A stretch of 64,000 nucleotides of DNA from Microbacterium sp. CGR2 (GCF_003626735.1 NZ_RBHX01000001.1:3038001-3102000), one strand, 5' to 3'. Positions 32,610-41,961 are shown, numbered from the stretch's first letter. Numbers and translations: made by a program. Notes: generated by a model not told the origin, from the letters alone.

Positions 32610-33794
32610 TCAGCGGGCGAGCTCCGCGTAGAGCGCGCGGGTGGTGTCGGCGATCGCGCCCCAGCTGAAGTCGGCCCTGGCGCGCTCGCGCCCAGCCTCG
32701 CCGTACTCGCGGGCGCGCTCCGGATCCGTCGCGACCTCGGTGAGCACGGCGGCCAGGTCCGCGACGTACCGTTCGGGGTCCACGGGTGTTCCGGTTCCGT
32801 CCTGAAGCTGCTCGATCGGGACGAGACGGCCGGTGACACCGTCGGCCACGACCTCGGGGATGCCGCCGGTCGCGGTGCCGACGACCGCAGCGCCGCAGGC
32901 CATCGCCTCGAGGTTGACGATCCCGAGCGGCTCGTACACCGACGGGCATACGAACGTCGTCGCCGCGGTGAGGATCGCGGACAACTCCTCTCGCGGCAGC
33001 ATCCGCTCGATCCAGATCACTCCCGCACGGCTCTGCTGCAGCTGACGCACGCCTTCCTGGACCTCCGCCATGATCTCCGGGGTGTCCGGGGCGCCGGCGC
33101 AGAGGATGAGTTGGACGTCGGCGGGGAGCAGCCGAGCGGCTTGCAGCAGGTACGGCAGTCCCTTCTGCCGGGTGATGCGACCGACGAAGACGACCGAGGG
33201 ACGCGACGGGTCCATGCCGATCGACTCGAGGAACGCGGCATCCTGCACCGGCCGCCATCGCTCGACATCGATGCCGTTGTGGATCACTCGCACCTTGGCG
33301 GGGTCCACCTGGGGGTAGCTGCGCAGGATGTCGGCCCGCATCCCGGCGCTGACCGCGATGACCGCCGCGGCGTTCTCGTAGGCGAGCTTCTCGATGCCGC
33401 TCGAGACCGCGTACCCTCCGCCGAGCTGTTCCGCCTTCCACGGACGCAGCGGCTCCAAGCTGTGTGCCGTCAGCACGTGCGGGATGCCGTGCAACTGCGA
33501 CGCGAGGTGGCCGGCGAAGTTTGTGTACCAGGTGTGAGTATGCACGATATCCGCGTCACCGATAGCCGAGACGATCTCGAGATCGGTGCCGAGAGTCTGC
33601 AGCGCGGCGTTGGCCTTCGCAAGCTCCGACGGAGCGCGGTAGGAGAAGGTGCCCTCCTCCTCGCGAGGGGCGCCGAATGCGCGGACACGCACCTCGATGT
33701 TCTGCCGGAGTGCGGCGACGAGCTCAGCCACGTGCACGCCCGCTCCGCCATATATCTCGGGCGGATACTCCTTGGTGATCATCTCGACTCGCAT
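32610..33794 (-). CDS. glgA: GT4-family glycogen synthase / maltose-1-phosphate synthase
   Basis: 394 residues of a GT-B glycosyltransferase using ADP-glucose. The N-terminal domain has MITKEYPPEIYGGAGVHVAEL; the C-terminal donor domain has FVGRITRQKGL and VYEPLGIVNLEAMACG. It is the shorter GT4 type found in actinobacteria (Corynebacterium GlgA, Mycobacterium GlgM), not the GT5 enterobacterial enzyme, so it may make maltose-1-phosphate as well as extend glycogen. Divergent from glgC, which makes its substrate. TAGCGT lies 6 bases before the ATG, inside a direct repeat. Confidence 0.92.
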   Translation of the reverse strand: MRVEMITKEYPPEIYGGAGVHVAELVAALRQNIEVRVRAFGAPREEEGTFSYRAPSELAKANAALQTLGTDLEIVSAIGDADIVHTHTWYTNFAGHLASQLHGIPHVLTAHSLEPLRPWKAEQLGGGYAVSSGIEKLAYENAAAVIAVSAGMRADILRSYPQVDPAKVRVIHNGIDVERWRPVQDAAFLESIGMDPSRPSVVFVGRITRQKGLPYLLQAARLLPADVQLILCAGAPDTPEIMAEVQEGVRQLQQSRAGVIWIERMLPREELSAILTAATTFVCPSVYEPLGIVNLEAMACGAAVVGTATGGIPEVVADGVTGRLVPIEQLQDGTGTPVDPERYVADLAAVLTEVATDPERAREYGEAGRERARADFSWGAIADTTRALYAELAR

Positions 33795-33798
33795 TCTT

Positions 33799-33831
33799 AG
33801 ACGCTAGTGACTCAGTTGTCCAGACGCTAGT
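33799..33831. repeat. Direct repeat in the glgA-glgC promoter region
   Basis: AGACGCTAGT occurs at 33799-33808 and 33822-33831, start to start 23 bases, about two helical turns. Read on the minus strand the first copy contains TAGCGT, the likely glgA -10, and the second falls at its -35 position. Two same-face sites suggest a regulator. Confidence 0.45.
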
Positions 33832-33863
33832 TCCGTGAGGCGGATGGCATCTAGGGTGGAGCC

Positions 33864-35105
33864 ATGTCCGCACCAAAGAAGGTCCTCGGGATCATCCTCG
33901 CCGGAGGCGAGGGCAAGCGACTCATGCCCCTCACAGCGGACCGCGCAAAGCCCGCTGTCCCGTTCGGCGGGCAATATCGACTGATCGACTTCGCCATCTC
34001 GAACCTGATCAACTCCGGGCTGCGCCAGATCGTCGTCCTGACGCAGTACAAGTCGCACAGCCTCGACCGACACATCTCCCAGACGTGGCGCATGTCGGCG
34101 TTGCTGGACTCGTACGTGGCCTCGGTCCCGGCACAGCAGCGGCTGGGTAAGCGCTGGTTCTCCGGCTCGGCCGACGCCATTCTGCAGAGCCTCAATCTGA
34201 TCAACGACGAGAAGCCGGACATCGTCGTGGTCGTCGGTGCGGACCACGTCTATCGGATGGACTTCCGACAGATGCTCGATGCCCACATCGAGTCGGGCGC
34301 GCGGGCCACCGTCGCCGGCATCCGTCAGCCCCTGTCCATGGCCTCGCAGTTCGGCGTGATCGACGCCGACTCCCAGAGCGGTCTCATCAAGCAGTTCCTC
34401 GAGAAGCCCACCGACATCGCGGGACTCGACGACTCCCCCCACGAGGTGCTGGCCTCCATGGGCAACTACATCTTCGATGCCGACGCACTGATCGCCGCCG
34501 TCGAGGCGGACGGGGAGTCCCCCACGTCCGGGCACGACATGGGTGGCGACATCGTCCCCTACTTCGTCGACCGCGGTGAGGCCGGCTACTACGACATGAA
34601 GCAGAACGACGTGCCGGGCTCGTCGCCGCGCGACCGGTCGTACTGGCGTGACGTGGGAACCATCGACTCCTTCTTCGATGCCCACATGGACCTCATCTCG
34701 ACGCTGCCGATCTTCAACCTCTACAACATGGAGTGGCCGATCCATTCGCAGGCGGTCAACTCGCCGCCCGCGAAGTTCGTCCGCGACTCCGTCGGGCGCA
34801 TCGGCAATGCCATCGACTCGATCGTCTCCCTCGGATCCGTCCTTTCGGGCGCGCATCTGGAACGCAGCGTGGTCGGACCGTGGACGCTCGCCGGTGGTGG
34901 ATCGACGATCACCGACTCGGTCGTCTTCGAGAACGTTCGCGCCGGCCAGGGCTCCCGCGTCCACCGGGCGATCCTGGACAAGAACGTCGTCCTCGCCGAT
35001 GGGGCGACCGTCGGCGTCGACCGGGAACGCGACCTGGCTCGGGGTTTCACGGTGACCGACTCCGGGATCACGGTCGTCGGCAAGGGCGTCTTCATCGATC
35101 GCTGA
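33864..35105 (+). CDS. glgC: Glucose-1-phosphate adenylyltransferase
   Basis: Makes ADP-glucose for glycogen synthesis. 413 residues: the nucleotidyltransferase domain begins with [13 protein letters not shown] (12-24) and [10 protein letters not shown], then [16 protein letters not shown] and [10 protein letters not shown]; the C-terminal left-handed beta-helix starts about residue 300. TAGGGT (33852-33857) is 6 bases before the ATG and there is no Shine-Dalgarno site. Divergent from the glycogen synthase gene, with a shared 69-base promoter region. Confidence 0.97.
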   Translation: MSAPKKVLGIILAGGEGKRLMPLTADRAKPAVPFGGQYRLIDFAISNLINSGLRQIVVLTQYKSHSLDRHISQTWRMSALLDSYVASVPAQQRLGKRWFSGSADAILQSLNLINDEKPDIVVVVGADHVYRMDFRQMLDAHIESGARATVAGIRQPLSMASQFGVIDADSQSGLIKQFLEKPTDIAGLDDSPHEVLASMGNYIFDADALIAAVEADGESPTSGHDMGGDIVPYFVDRGEAGYYDMKQNDVPGSSPRDRSYWRDVGTIDSFFDAHMDLISTLPIFNLYNMEWPIHSQAVNSPPAKFVRDSVGRIGNAIDSIVSLGSVLSGAHLERSVVGPWTLAGGGSTITDSVVFENVRAGQGSRVHRAILDKNVVLADGATVGVDRERDLARGFTVTDSGITVVGKGVFIDR

Positions 35106-35147
35106 CGCACGGTCGGGCAGTTCGCCGACCCTCGCTAGGCTCGATGC

Positions 35148-35783
35148 GTGACTTCCGCGCGCTTCCTCGTCGTCCTCGATGCCGATTCCACGCTCATCCG
35201 CAATGAGGTGATCGAACTGCTCGCCGACGAGGCCGGTCGGCGTGACGAGGTGCAGGCTGCGACGGAGGCCGCGATGCGCGGCGAGATCGACTTCGCCGCG
35301 AGCCTGCGTTCACGGGTGGCAGCGCTTCAGGGCGTACCCGTCACAGCGTTCCAGCGCGTCCGTGCCCGCATCGAGCCCACCCCGGGGGTGCAGGAGCTCA
35401 CTGCGGCGGTGCACAGTCGCGGCGGCGTCGTCGGGGTCGTATCCGGCGGGTTCCACGAGATCCTCGACAGCGTGGCACCGGAACTCGGGGTCGACCGATG
35501 GCGGGCGAACCGACTCGAGGTGGCCGATGGAGTGCTCACCGGCCGGGTCGACGGTGAGATCGTGGATGCTGCGGCCAAAGCCGCGTCTCTCCAGGAGTGG
35601 GCCCTCGAACTCAGCGTGGCACCGCATGCCACGATTGCGATCGGTGATGGGGCGAACGACCTTCAGATGATGACCGTGGCGGGCCTCGGCCTCGCGTTCA
35701 ACGCGAAGCCGGCAGTGCGCGACGCCGCGAGCCTGGTCATCGGGCCGCAGAACCTCGCCGAGGTCATCGCGCTGCTGCCCTGA
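35148..35783 (+). CDS. serB: Phosphoserine phosphatase
   Basis: HAD-family enzyme for the last step of serine synthesis. 211 residues with the nucleophile motif DADSTLIRNE (10-19, aspartate first), SGGFHEI for phosphate binding and GDGANDLQM near 166 for magnesium. It lacks the N-terminal ACT-like domain of longer SerB proteins. GTG start with TAGGCT (35136-35141) 6 bases upstream; a leaderless transcript is likely. Confidence 0.93.
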   Translation: MTSARFLVVLDADSTLIRNEVIELLADEAGRRDEVQAATEAAMRGEIDFAASLRSRVAALQGVPVTAFQRVRARIEPTPGVQELTAAVHSRGGVVGVVSGGFHEILDSVAPELGVDRWRANRLEVADGVLTGRVDGEIVDAAAKAASLQEWALELSVAPHATIAIGDGANDLQMMTVAGLGLAFNAKPAVRDAASLVIGPQNLAEVIALLP

Positions 35784-35825
35784 ACTCTCCTCCCGAATGT
35801 CCGACGTGGGCACTACGTTCGGGTC

Positions 35826-36521
35826 ATGGACATCATCCTCATCCCCGGTCTCTGGCTCGACGCTGCCAGCTGGCGCGACGTGATCCCCGTTCTGGAGCGG
35901 GACGGGCATCGTGCGCACCCGCTCACCATGCTCGGGGTGGGCGCCCCGGCGTCCGACTCCGCCGACATCGGGATCGCCGACTGGATCGACGCCGCCGTCG
36001 CAGCGGTCGATGCGGTCTCCGACGAGGTCGTGGTGGTCGGACACAGCGGGGGCGGCAATGTGGCATGGGGCGTCGTCGATGCGCGACCGGACCGCGTGCG
36101 CCGAGTGATCTTCGTCGACACCGTCCCTCCGCCGACCGGTCACGGGATCAGCGAGTTCGAGGTGGTGGAGGGCGTCGTCCCCTTCCCGGGCTGGGACTTC
36201 TTCCCCGAGGAAGACGTGAGCGACCTCGACGAGTCCACCCGAGCGCGGACCGCGCCCCTGACCCAGAGCGTCCCTGCTCGGGTGCCGACCGACTCGATCG
36301 TCCTGAACGATGCCGAGCGGTACGCGGTGCCGGCGACGCTCCTGATGGGTGGCCTCGATCAGCCGACGTTCGTGGGCATGATCGACCAGTGGGGGCCCTA
36401 CGCCGAAGAGTTCCGCTCGATCGCCGACACGGAGGTCGTGAAGATCGGCTCCGGCCATTGGCCGCAGTTCTCGGTGCCCGAGAAGCTCGGTGAACTGATC
36501 AACGCGGCGATCGCCCGCTGA
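35826..36521 (+). CDS. Alpha/beta hydrolase
   Basis: 231 residues starting directly with the fold (MDIILIPGLWLDAASW, where the glycines form the oxyanion hole). The nucleophile elbow is GHSGGG near residue 73 and a C-terminal GSGHWPQFS provides the catalytic histidine. The type resembles esterase/haloperoxidase-like proteins; the substrate is unknown. TACGTT (35814-35819) lies 6 bases before the ATG. Convergent with fabG. Confidence 0.88.
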   Translation: MDIILIPGLWLDAASWRDVIPVLERDGHRAHPLTMLGVGAPASDSADIGIADWIDAAVAAVDAVSDEVVVVGHSGGGNVAWGVVDARPDRVRRVIFVDTVPPPTGHGISEFEVVEGVVPFPGWDFFPEEDVSDLDESTRARTAPLTQSVPARVPTDSIVLNDAERYAVPATLLMGGLDQPTFVGMIDQWGPYAEEFRSIADTEVVKIGSGHWPQFSVPEKLGELINAAIAR

Positions 36522-36545
36522 CCTGCTGCGTTCGGTGGGGCGTGC

Positions 36546-37256
36546 TCAGTGCCCCATGCCGAGTCCGCCATCGACGGGGATGACCGCGCCGGAGATGTAG
36601 CCCGCGTCATCGCCGGCGAGCCAGGTGACGACACCGGCGACCTCATCCGGAGTCGCGAACCGCCCCGCAGGAATGCTCGACCTGTACTGCTTCTGCGTCT
36701 CCTCCGGGAGCTCCGCCGTCATGTCGGTCTCGATGAAACCGGGCGCCACGACATTCGCTGTGATCCCGCGGCCGCCGAGCTCGCGCGTGAGTGAACGGGC
36801 GAAGCCGACGAGAGCGCTCTTGGACGCCGAGTAGTTGACCTGGCCGGCCGACCCATAGAGCCCGACCACACTGGAGATGAGGATGACGCGGCCGAAGCGG
36901 GCACGAAGCATGCCCTTGGACGCACGCTTCACCACGCGGAAGGTGCCGCCGAGGTTCGTCGCGACAACACTGTCGAAGTCGTCCTCGGTCATCCGCAGGA
37001 GCAGGGTGTCCTTGGTGATCCCGGCGTTGGCGACGACGATCTCCACCGGCCCCAGCTGCTGCTCCACCTCGGTGAACGCCGCGTCGAGAGCGGCAGCATC
37101 CGTCACGTCCGCTCGCACCGTGAGCGTGCCCTCAGGTCCCTCACCGGTGCGCGCGGTGACGGCGACTCGGTAGCCATCGCGGACGAATCGTTCCGCGATC
37201 GCACGGCCGATGCCGCGGTTTCCTCCGGTGACGAGGACGACGCGCTGAGAACTCAT
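36546..37256 (-). CDS. fabG: 3-oxoacyl-ACP reductase-like short-chain dehydrogenase
   Basis: 236-residue SDR of the FabG type, reducing 3-ketoacyl-ACP with NADPH. GGNRGIGRAIA (12-22) binds the cofactor, NAGI follows, and the catalytic Ser-Tyr-Lys set is in ISSVVG, and YSASKSALVG; the C-terminus ends DGGLGMGH. AGGAG about 10 bases upstream supports the ATG at 37256. It is separate from the main fab operon, as is usual in actinobacteria. FabG-like SDRs can have other substrates, so the exact role is likely but not certain. Confidence 0.88.
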   Translation of the reverse strand: MSSQRVVLVTGGNRGIGRAIAERFVRDGYRVAVTARTGEGPEGTLTVRADVTDAAALDAAFTEVEQQLGPVEIVVANAGITKDTLLLRMTEDDFDSVVATNLGGTFRVVKRASKGMLRARFGRVILISSVVGLYGSAGQVNYSASKSALVGFARSLTRELGGRGITANVVAPGFIETDMTAELPEETQKQYRSSIPAGRFATPDEVAGVVTWLAGDDAGYISGAVIPVDGGLGMGH

Positions 37257-37395
37257 GGGTATCACTCCTGATCTGGGCCGCTGGTCCGGGCTTCCGGGCC
37301 GCCTCGATCCTACCGAGGATGTGTCGCTCACCCCGGGGCGGCGATTGACAGCACCCGCTCGCACTGCGACCCTGAACGAGACGAAAGGCTTCTGC

Positions 37396-37818
37396 GTGAG
37401 CGACCACGACTTCCCCTCTGCGGCGCGACAGCAGCCGCTCACCCCACCGGCTCCTCCGAACTACCCGGGTCAGCAGTACTCCGCTGCCCCTCAGCCGTAC
37501 ATGACACCGGGCTACCCGATGCCCGCGCCTCGCCCGGCCAGCGGTCTCGCGATCACCTCGCTCGTCTGCGGCATAGCCGGTCTGGTGCTGTTCTGGGCAC
37601 TGATCCCGATGCTGGCGTCGATCGTGGCGGTCGTCACCGGGCACATGGCTCTCGGGCAGACCAAGCGCGATCCCTCGATCGGAGGGCGCGGAATGGCGTT
37701 CGCCGGTCTCATCCTCGGCTACGTGGTCGTCGGCATCCTGCTGTTCACGATCGCCACGACGATCATCAGCATCGTTCTTGTGGGCGCCTTCACTCTTCCC
37801 TTCGTCTTCGCCGGCTGA
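37396..37818 (+). CDS. DUF4190 domain membrane protein
   Basis: 140 residues. The first ~50 are Pro/Tyr/Gln-rich and disordered (repeated APPNYPGQQY-like pieces), followed by a DUF4190 domain with two hydrophobic segments (GLAITSLVCGIAGLVLFWAL and FAGLILGYVVVGILL) separated by the loop GHMALGQTKRDPSIGGRGMA. GAAAGG 7 bases before the GTG supports the start. Function unknown; probably an inner-membrane protein with its disordered N-terminus in the cytoplasm. Confidence 0.85.
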   Translation: MSDHDFPSAARQQPLTPPAPPNYPGQQYSAAPQPYMTPGYPMPAPRPASGLAITSLVCGIAGLVLFWALIPMLASIVAVVTGHMALGQTKRDPSIGGRGMAFAGLILGYVVVGILLFTIATTIISIVLVGAFTLPFVFAG

Positions 37819-37881
37819 CCACCGCCTTTCGACGCTCCCGGGGACGCCGGCGACGCCGCACCGGCGTAGGCTGGATGGATC

Positions 37882-38241
37882 GTGAAGAACGCACGTCGAG
37901 TCCCGGCTGTCACCTCGCTGCCGCAGTCCCCGCGGGTCGAGGCGGACCATCGTGTGCGCCGATACGCCCTCACGATGACGATTCGCATCGTGTGCTTCGC
38001 ACTGATGGTGCTCGTGCAGCCGTATGGCTGGTACACCTGGGTCTTCGGGATCGCGGCGGCGGTCCTTCCGTACATCGCCGTCGTGTTCGCGAACGCGGGC
38101 AGCGACAGCACCGAGACGACCGCGGAATCTCCGCTCCAGGAGCTTGAGGCGCCCCTCGCCGCACCGCCCGTCCCCGATGCCACGGAAGAGTCCGACTCTC
38201 AGGTGATCATCATCCAGGAAGGCGACCGGGATCAATCGTGA
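37882..38241 (+). CDS. DUF3099 domain membrane protein
   Basis: 119 residues with two membrane segments at about 34-50 and 52-70 (ALMVLVQPYGWYTWVFG, AAAVLPYIAVVFANAG) preceded by a basic RRYALTMTIRI, the DUF3099 signature, and an acidic C-terminal tail. Function unknown. GTG start with TAGGCT (37867-37872) upstream. Its stop overlaps the next start (GTGA), and the following SURF1 gene is coupled in turn, so the three form one translation unit possibly linked to the respiratory oxidase. Confidence 0.85.
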   Translation: MKNARRVPAVTSLPQSPRVEADHRVRRYALTMTIRIVCFALMVLVQPYGWYTWVFGIAAAVLPYIAVVFANAGSDSTETTAESPLQELEAPLAAPPVPDATEESDSQVIIIQEGDRDQS

Positions 38242-38432
38242 GCGACATCGAATGCTCGCGCGCCGGCTGCCGGAGCGCGGCGACCCGCCACGTGGTGTGG
38301 CGCAATCCCCGCATCCACGCGGCTGACCGCGAGAAGATCTGGCTGGCCTGCGAGGAGCACGTCGGCTTCCTGCGGGACTATCTGGCCGCGCGCGACTTCC
38401 CTGTCGTCGTGCGCGACGGGATCCCCGCATGA
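38238..38432 (+). CDS. Small conserved Cys/His protein
   Basis: 64 residues, MSDIECSRAGCRSAATRHVVW at the start (C6 and C11), then a LACEEHVGFLRDYLAARDFPV segment with a further cysteine and histidine. The CxxxxC...CxxH layout suggests a small zinc site. It is a recurrent actinobacterial gene between DUF3099 and SURF1, without known function. It overlaps both neighbours by four bases (GTGA and ATGA), which implies coupled translation. Confidence 0.8.
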   Translation: MSDIECSRAGCRSAATRHVVWRNPRIHAADREKIWLACEEHVGFLRDYLAARDFPVVVRDGIPA

Positions 38433-39253
38433 GCCGGCGGATGACGCGGTGGTCCGTCTACATCCTCATCGCCATCGGTTTCGCGGTGGGCTGTGCTTTC
38501 CTGTCGCACTGGCAGTTCGAGCGGAACGAGTCGAGGTCCGAGCAGATCGCGCTCGTGGAGCAGAACTACGATGCCGATCCTGTCCCCCTGTCCGAGCTGA
38601 TCGGCGCCGATGGCGCTCTTGATCCGGACGACCAATGGCACCCGGTCATCCTGAAGGGCGAATACCTGGCCGACCAGCAACTGCTGGCCCGGAACCGTCC
38701 GCACGGCGGCACGAGCGCTTTTGAAGTGCTGGTACCGTTCCGCGATGCCGACGGACGCGTCTTCATCGTCGACCGCGGCTGGGTCTACCCGGGCGAAGGC
38801 GACGCGCCGGATACCGTGCCGGCACCTCCGGCCGGCGAGGTCGAGGTCACGGTCAGGCTGCGCCCCGGCGAGCCGCTCCCGGCGTCCGGTCGCGGCGCAC
38901 CCGAAGGTCAGGTCCCGACGATCAACCTGCCCACAATAGACGGGCTCGTCGACGGAGACGTCATCACGAGCGCCTATGGTCAGCTGGTCAGCGAAGAGCC
39001 GACGGCTGAGACGGCATTGGGCGGGTTCGGGTCACCCACGGACGACCCAGGGCCCCATCTCTCGTACGCGATTCAATGGATCCTGTTCGCGCTGATGGGC
39101 TTCATCTTCATCGGATACATCATCCGCACGGAGATCGTGAAGCATCGCGAAGATCTCGAGGGCGCGCCCGCCGAGCCGAAACGCCTACGTCGACGCGACA
39201 AGGATGCCGACGTCGAGGACGAGCTGCTCGACGCAGGCGTCGAGGCGCGCTGA
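38429..39253 (+). CDS. SURF1 family cytochrome oxidase assembly protein
   Basis: 274 residues with two membrane helices, one near the N-terminus (about 8-26) and one near 212-232 (YAIQWILFALMGFIFIGYI), around a periplasmic domain carrying HWQFERN, LLARNRPHGG and VDRGWVYPG. SURF1 helps insert heme A into cytochrome c oxidase, which fits ctaA and ctaB elsewhere in this window. The charged C-terminal tail is cytoplasmic. Starts within the stop of the small Cys/His gene (ATGA). Confidence 0.9.
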   Translation: MSRRMTRWSVYILIAIGFAVGCAFLSHWQFERNESRSEQIALVEQNYDADPVPLSELIGADGALDPDDQWHPVILKGEYLADQQLLARNRPHGGTSAFEVLVPFRDADGRVFIVDRGWVYPGEGDAPDTVPAPPAGEVEVTVRLRPGEPLPASGRGAPEGQVPTINLPTIDGLVDGDVITSAYGQLVSEEPTAETALGGFGSPTDDPGPHLSYAIQWILFALMGFIFIGYIIRTEIVKHREDLEGAPAEPKRLRRRDKDADVEDELLDAGVEAR

Positions 39254-39287
39254 GCCCGCAAGCTCGCTGCTCCGCGGACGACCGATG

Positions 39288-39716
39288 TCACCAGGGCATC
39301 GACCGTTGCGGGTCGCGGGTGCCATCGTTCGGCAGGTGGGGCAACGTCTCGCCGCCGGCGCGGATGCAGAGCCACCGAAGTTCCTCGGAGCCCTCCGGTC
39401 GCGCGCGCCACGTGCGCCACACACCCTGACCGACACGCACGACCGTTCCCGGGCCGACATCGACCACGTCGTCGTCCAGGCCCATCTGCCCGTACCCGCC
39501 GAGGAACACATAGAGCTCCTCCACGCGGGAGTGCGTGTGCCAGTACCCGGCTTCCTCCCCCGGAACCAAGGCGTTCGCGGTGACACCGATGTACTGCATC
39601 GTCAGCTCGTGGTCGACGACTCGTCGGCCGTCACGAGCACGTGCTTCGTCGAATCCGCCGTGGTGCGACCGCCACGCGTCCGGGGCCCCGATCTCGAGGA
39701 CCTGATAGTCACTCAT
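39288..39716 (-). CDS. Cupin-domain protein
   Basis: 142 residues, single cupin beta-barrel. The first cupin motif carries the metal ligands in GYWHTHSRVEELYVFLGG (H, H and E), the second is PGTVVRVGQGVWRTWRA. Function unknown; enzymes and regulators both exist in this family. The ATG at 39716 overlaps the stop of the upstream oxidase-like gene by four bases, so the two are translated together, and the pair may act on one metabolite. Confidence 0.85.
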   Translation of the reverse strand: MSDYQVLEIGAPDAWRSHHGGFDEARARDGRRVVDHELTMQYIGVTANALVPGEEAGYWHTHSRVEELYVFLGGYGQMGLDDDVVDVGPGTVVRVGQGVWRTWRARPEGSEELRWLCIRAGGETLPHLPNDGTRDPQRSMPW

Positions 39717-40327
39717 CCGCGTTCCCTCTCTCCCGGTGTTGCCGACGCTCCGCCGGCGATGGTGCGCTTCCAGCGCCCCCCGTCCGGCTCGTACACGATC
39801 CGGGTGTGGCGCCGATCTGATGCCCCCTGCCAGAACTCCACGCGGGAAGGGACGATCCTCCACAACGCCCAATCTCCCGGCGCGACGTCGCTGCGCGCAG
39901 CGGCAGACCGGGCGGCGAGGTCTGCGGCGGTCTCGCCAGGCGACGCTTCTCGGACGACCCCGCGGACCCGCACCGCGCGCACGAGAGGCTGCCACCAGAA
40001 GTTCAGCGCGGCGGCCGGGCGGTCTGCCAACTGCAGCCCCTTGCGAGAAGACCGCGGGCCGGCGAACGACCAACCGAGATCGTCGACACCTTTGAGGATC
40101 AGCGTTCGCGCATCCGGAATGCCATCGACATCGACCGTCGCAAGAGTTGCGGCATGCGGCTCCGGAACGGCGGCGTCTATCGCGACGTCGAGCCAGAAGA
40201 GGAAGAGAGTGCCCGGCTCGTCGGGAAGACGTGCGAAGTCGATCTCCGGGGCCGCGCCACTCAGCGCAGGAAGCGTGCGGAGCCGACTCGTGTCGGCATC
40301 CTCGGAACCACTGCGACTCGTGTCCAC
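39713..40327 (-). CDS. Pyridoxamine 5'-phosphate oxidase family flavoprotein
   Basis: 204 residues with the split-barrel FMN fold. PDARTLILKGVDDLGWSFAG and the SRKGLQLADRPAAALNFWW region (both shown in part) match the PdxH/PhzG group, as does RVRGVVREAS. The usual C-terminal PdxH substrate motif is altered, so it could be a PhzG-like or other flavoprotein rather than the vitamin B6 enzyme. GTG start with CATAGT 7 bases upstream. Overlaps the cupin gene. Confidence 0.75.
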   Translation of the reverse strand: MDTSRSGSEDADTSRLRTLPALSGAAPEIDFARLPDEPGTLFLFWLDVAIDAAVPEPHAATLATVDVDGIPDARTLILKGVDDLGWSFAGPRSSRKGLQLADRPAAALNFWWQPLVRAVRVRGVVREASPGETAADLAARSAAARSDVAPGDWALWRIVPSRVEFWQGASDRRHTRIVYEPDGGRWKRTIAGGASATPGERERG

Positions 40328-40362
40328 TCCTCCGACTATGCCATGGCGAGGACGCGGATCGA

Positions 40363-41961
40363 CTATGCGAGTTCGATGAGGTCCTGGTAGTCCTGGCTCC
40401 AGATGTCCTCGACGCCGTCCGGGAGAATCAGCACGCGCTCCGGGTTGAGCGACTGCACCGCTCCCGGGTCGTGCGAGACGAGCACGACGGCGCCCTCGTA
40501 ATGCGCGAGAGCTCCGAGGATCTCCTCTCGGGATGCCGGGTCGAGGTTGTTCGTCGGCTCGTCGAGCAGCAGCAGGTTCGCGGAGGAGACGACGAGCGTC
40601 GCCAGCGACAGACGCGTCTTCTCACCACCCGAGAGCACTCCGGCAGGCTTGAGCACGTCGTCGCCGGTGAACAGGAACGAACCGAGGACCTTTCGCGCTT
40701 CCGTCTCGGTGATGTGCGGCGCTGCGGAGACCATGTTCTGCAGCACCGAACGGTTCACGTCGAGGTTCTCGTGCTCTTGCGCGTAATAGCCGACCTTCAG
40801 GCCGTGCCCTGGTTCGAGTTGACCGGTGTCAGGCTTGTCCACGCCCGCGAGCATGCGCAGCAGCGTCGTCTTGCCGGCGCCGTTCAGCCCGAGCACGACG
40901 ACCTTGGATCCGCGGTCGATCGCGAGATCGACATCGGTGAAGATCTCCAGCGATCCGTAGGACTTCGACAGCCCTGAAGCCATCATCGGAGTCTTGCCGC
41001 AGGGAGCGGGCTTGGGGAACCGCAGCTTCGCGACCCGCTCTTCCTGGCGCACATCGTCGAGGCCGGCGAGCATCTTCTCGGCTCGAGCCACCATCTGGTG
41101 CGCGGCCGCCGCCTTGGAGGCCTTCGCGCCGAAGCGCGCCGCCTGCAGCTGCAGGGTCGTCGCCTTCTTCTCGACGTTGGCACGCTCTTTCTTGCGTCGT
41201 TCCTCGTCAGCCACCCGCTGGCGCAGATAGTTCTTCCAGTTCATGTTGTACGTGTCGATCACCTGACGGTTCGCGTCGAGGTAGAACACGCGGTTCACCG
41301 TCTCGCCGACGAGTTCCACGTCGTGACTGATGACGATCAGTCCGCCCTTGTACCCCTTGAGGAATTCGCGTAGCCACACGACGCTGTCGGCGTCGAGGTG
41401 GTTTGTCGGCTCGTCGAGGATCATCGTCTGCGCATCGGAGAACAGGATTCGGGCGAGTTCGATACGACGGCGCTGACCGCCCGACAGCGTCGAGAGGGGC
41501 TGGTCGAGGATGCGATCGGGCAGAGACAGGTTGTGAGCGATGGACGCGGCCTGCGCTTCGGCGGCGTAACCGCCCTGTGCTTCGAACTGCTCGGTCAGAG
41601 CGGCGTAGCGCTTCATCGCCTTCGCCGCGACGTCGGGGTCGTCGGAGCCCATCGCGATGCCCGCCTCGGTCATCCCGAGATTGAGCTGGCCGAGCCCTCG
41701 CGCGTCGAGGATGCGCGTCCGGGCCAGGTCTTCCGGGTTGCCGGTGCGGGGGTCCTGCGGCAGGTAGCCGAGCTCCCCCGAGCGCGTCACGTTCCCGTCG
41801 GAGGGCAGGAGGTCGCCGGCGAGCACCTTGGTGAGCGTGGTCTTGCCGGCACCATTGCGCCCGACGAGCCCGATCTTGTCTCCGTCGGCGACGCGGAACG
41901 AGACGTCCTGCATGAGGATGCGCGCGCCCACGCGGATTTCGAGGTCGTGCACGGCAAGCAC
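40363..41961 (-). CDS. ABC-F family ATPase
   Basis: 532-residue twin-ATPase protein without membrane segments. Domain 1: GLVGRNGAGKTTLTK (about 33-47), signature LSGGQRRRIEL, Walker B MILDEPTNHLD. A charged linker at about 240-300 (RVADEERRKKERANVEKK) follows. Domain 2: LGLNGAGKTTLLR, LSGGEKTRLSL and LLLLDEPTNNLD. ABC-F proteins act on the ribosome, in translation quality control or antibiotic protection. GTG at 41961 with CGGAAA upstream is used; sequence further upstream in this frame is antisense to the DedA gene. Which ABC-F subgroup is unclear. Confidence 0.9.
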   Translation of the reverse strand: MLAVHDLEIRVGARILMQDVSFRVADGDKIGLVGRNGAGKTTLTKVLAGDLLPSDGNVTRSGELGYLPQDPRTGNPEDLARTRILDARGLGQLNLGMTEAGIAMGSDDPDVAAKAMKRYAALTEQFEAQGGYAAEAQAASIAHNLSLPDRILDQPLSTLSGGQRRRIELARILFSDAQTMILDEPTNHLDADSVVWLREFLKGYKGGLIVISHDVELVGETVNRVFYLDANRQVIDTYNMNWKNYLRQRVADEERRKKERANVEKKATTLQLQAARFGAKASKAAAAHQMVARAEKMLAGLDDVRQEERVAKLRFPKPAPCGKTPMMASGLSKSYGSLEIFTDVDLAIDRGSKVVVLGLNGAGKTTLLRMLAGVDKPDTGQLEPGHGLKVGYYAQEHENLDVNRSVLQNMVSAAPHITETEARKVLGSFLFTGDDVLKPAGVLSGGEKTRLSLATLVVSSANLLLLDEPTNNLDPASREEILGALAHYEGAVVLVSHDPGAVQSLNPERVLILPDGVEDIWSQDYQDLIELA

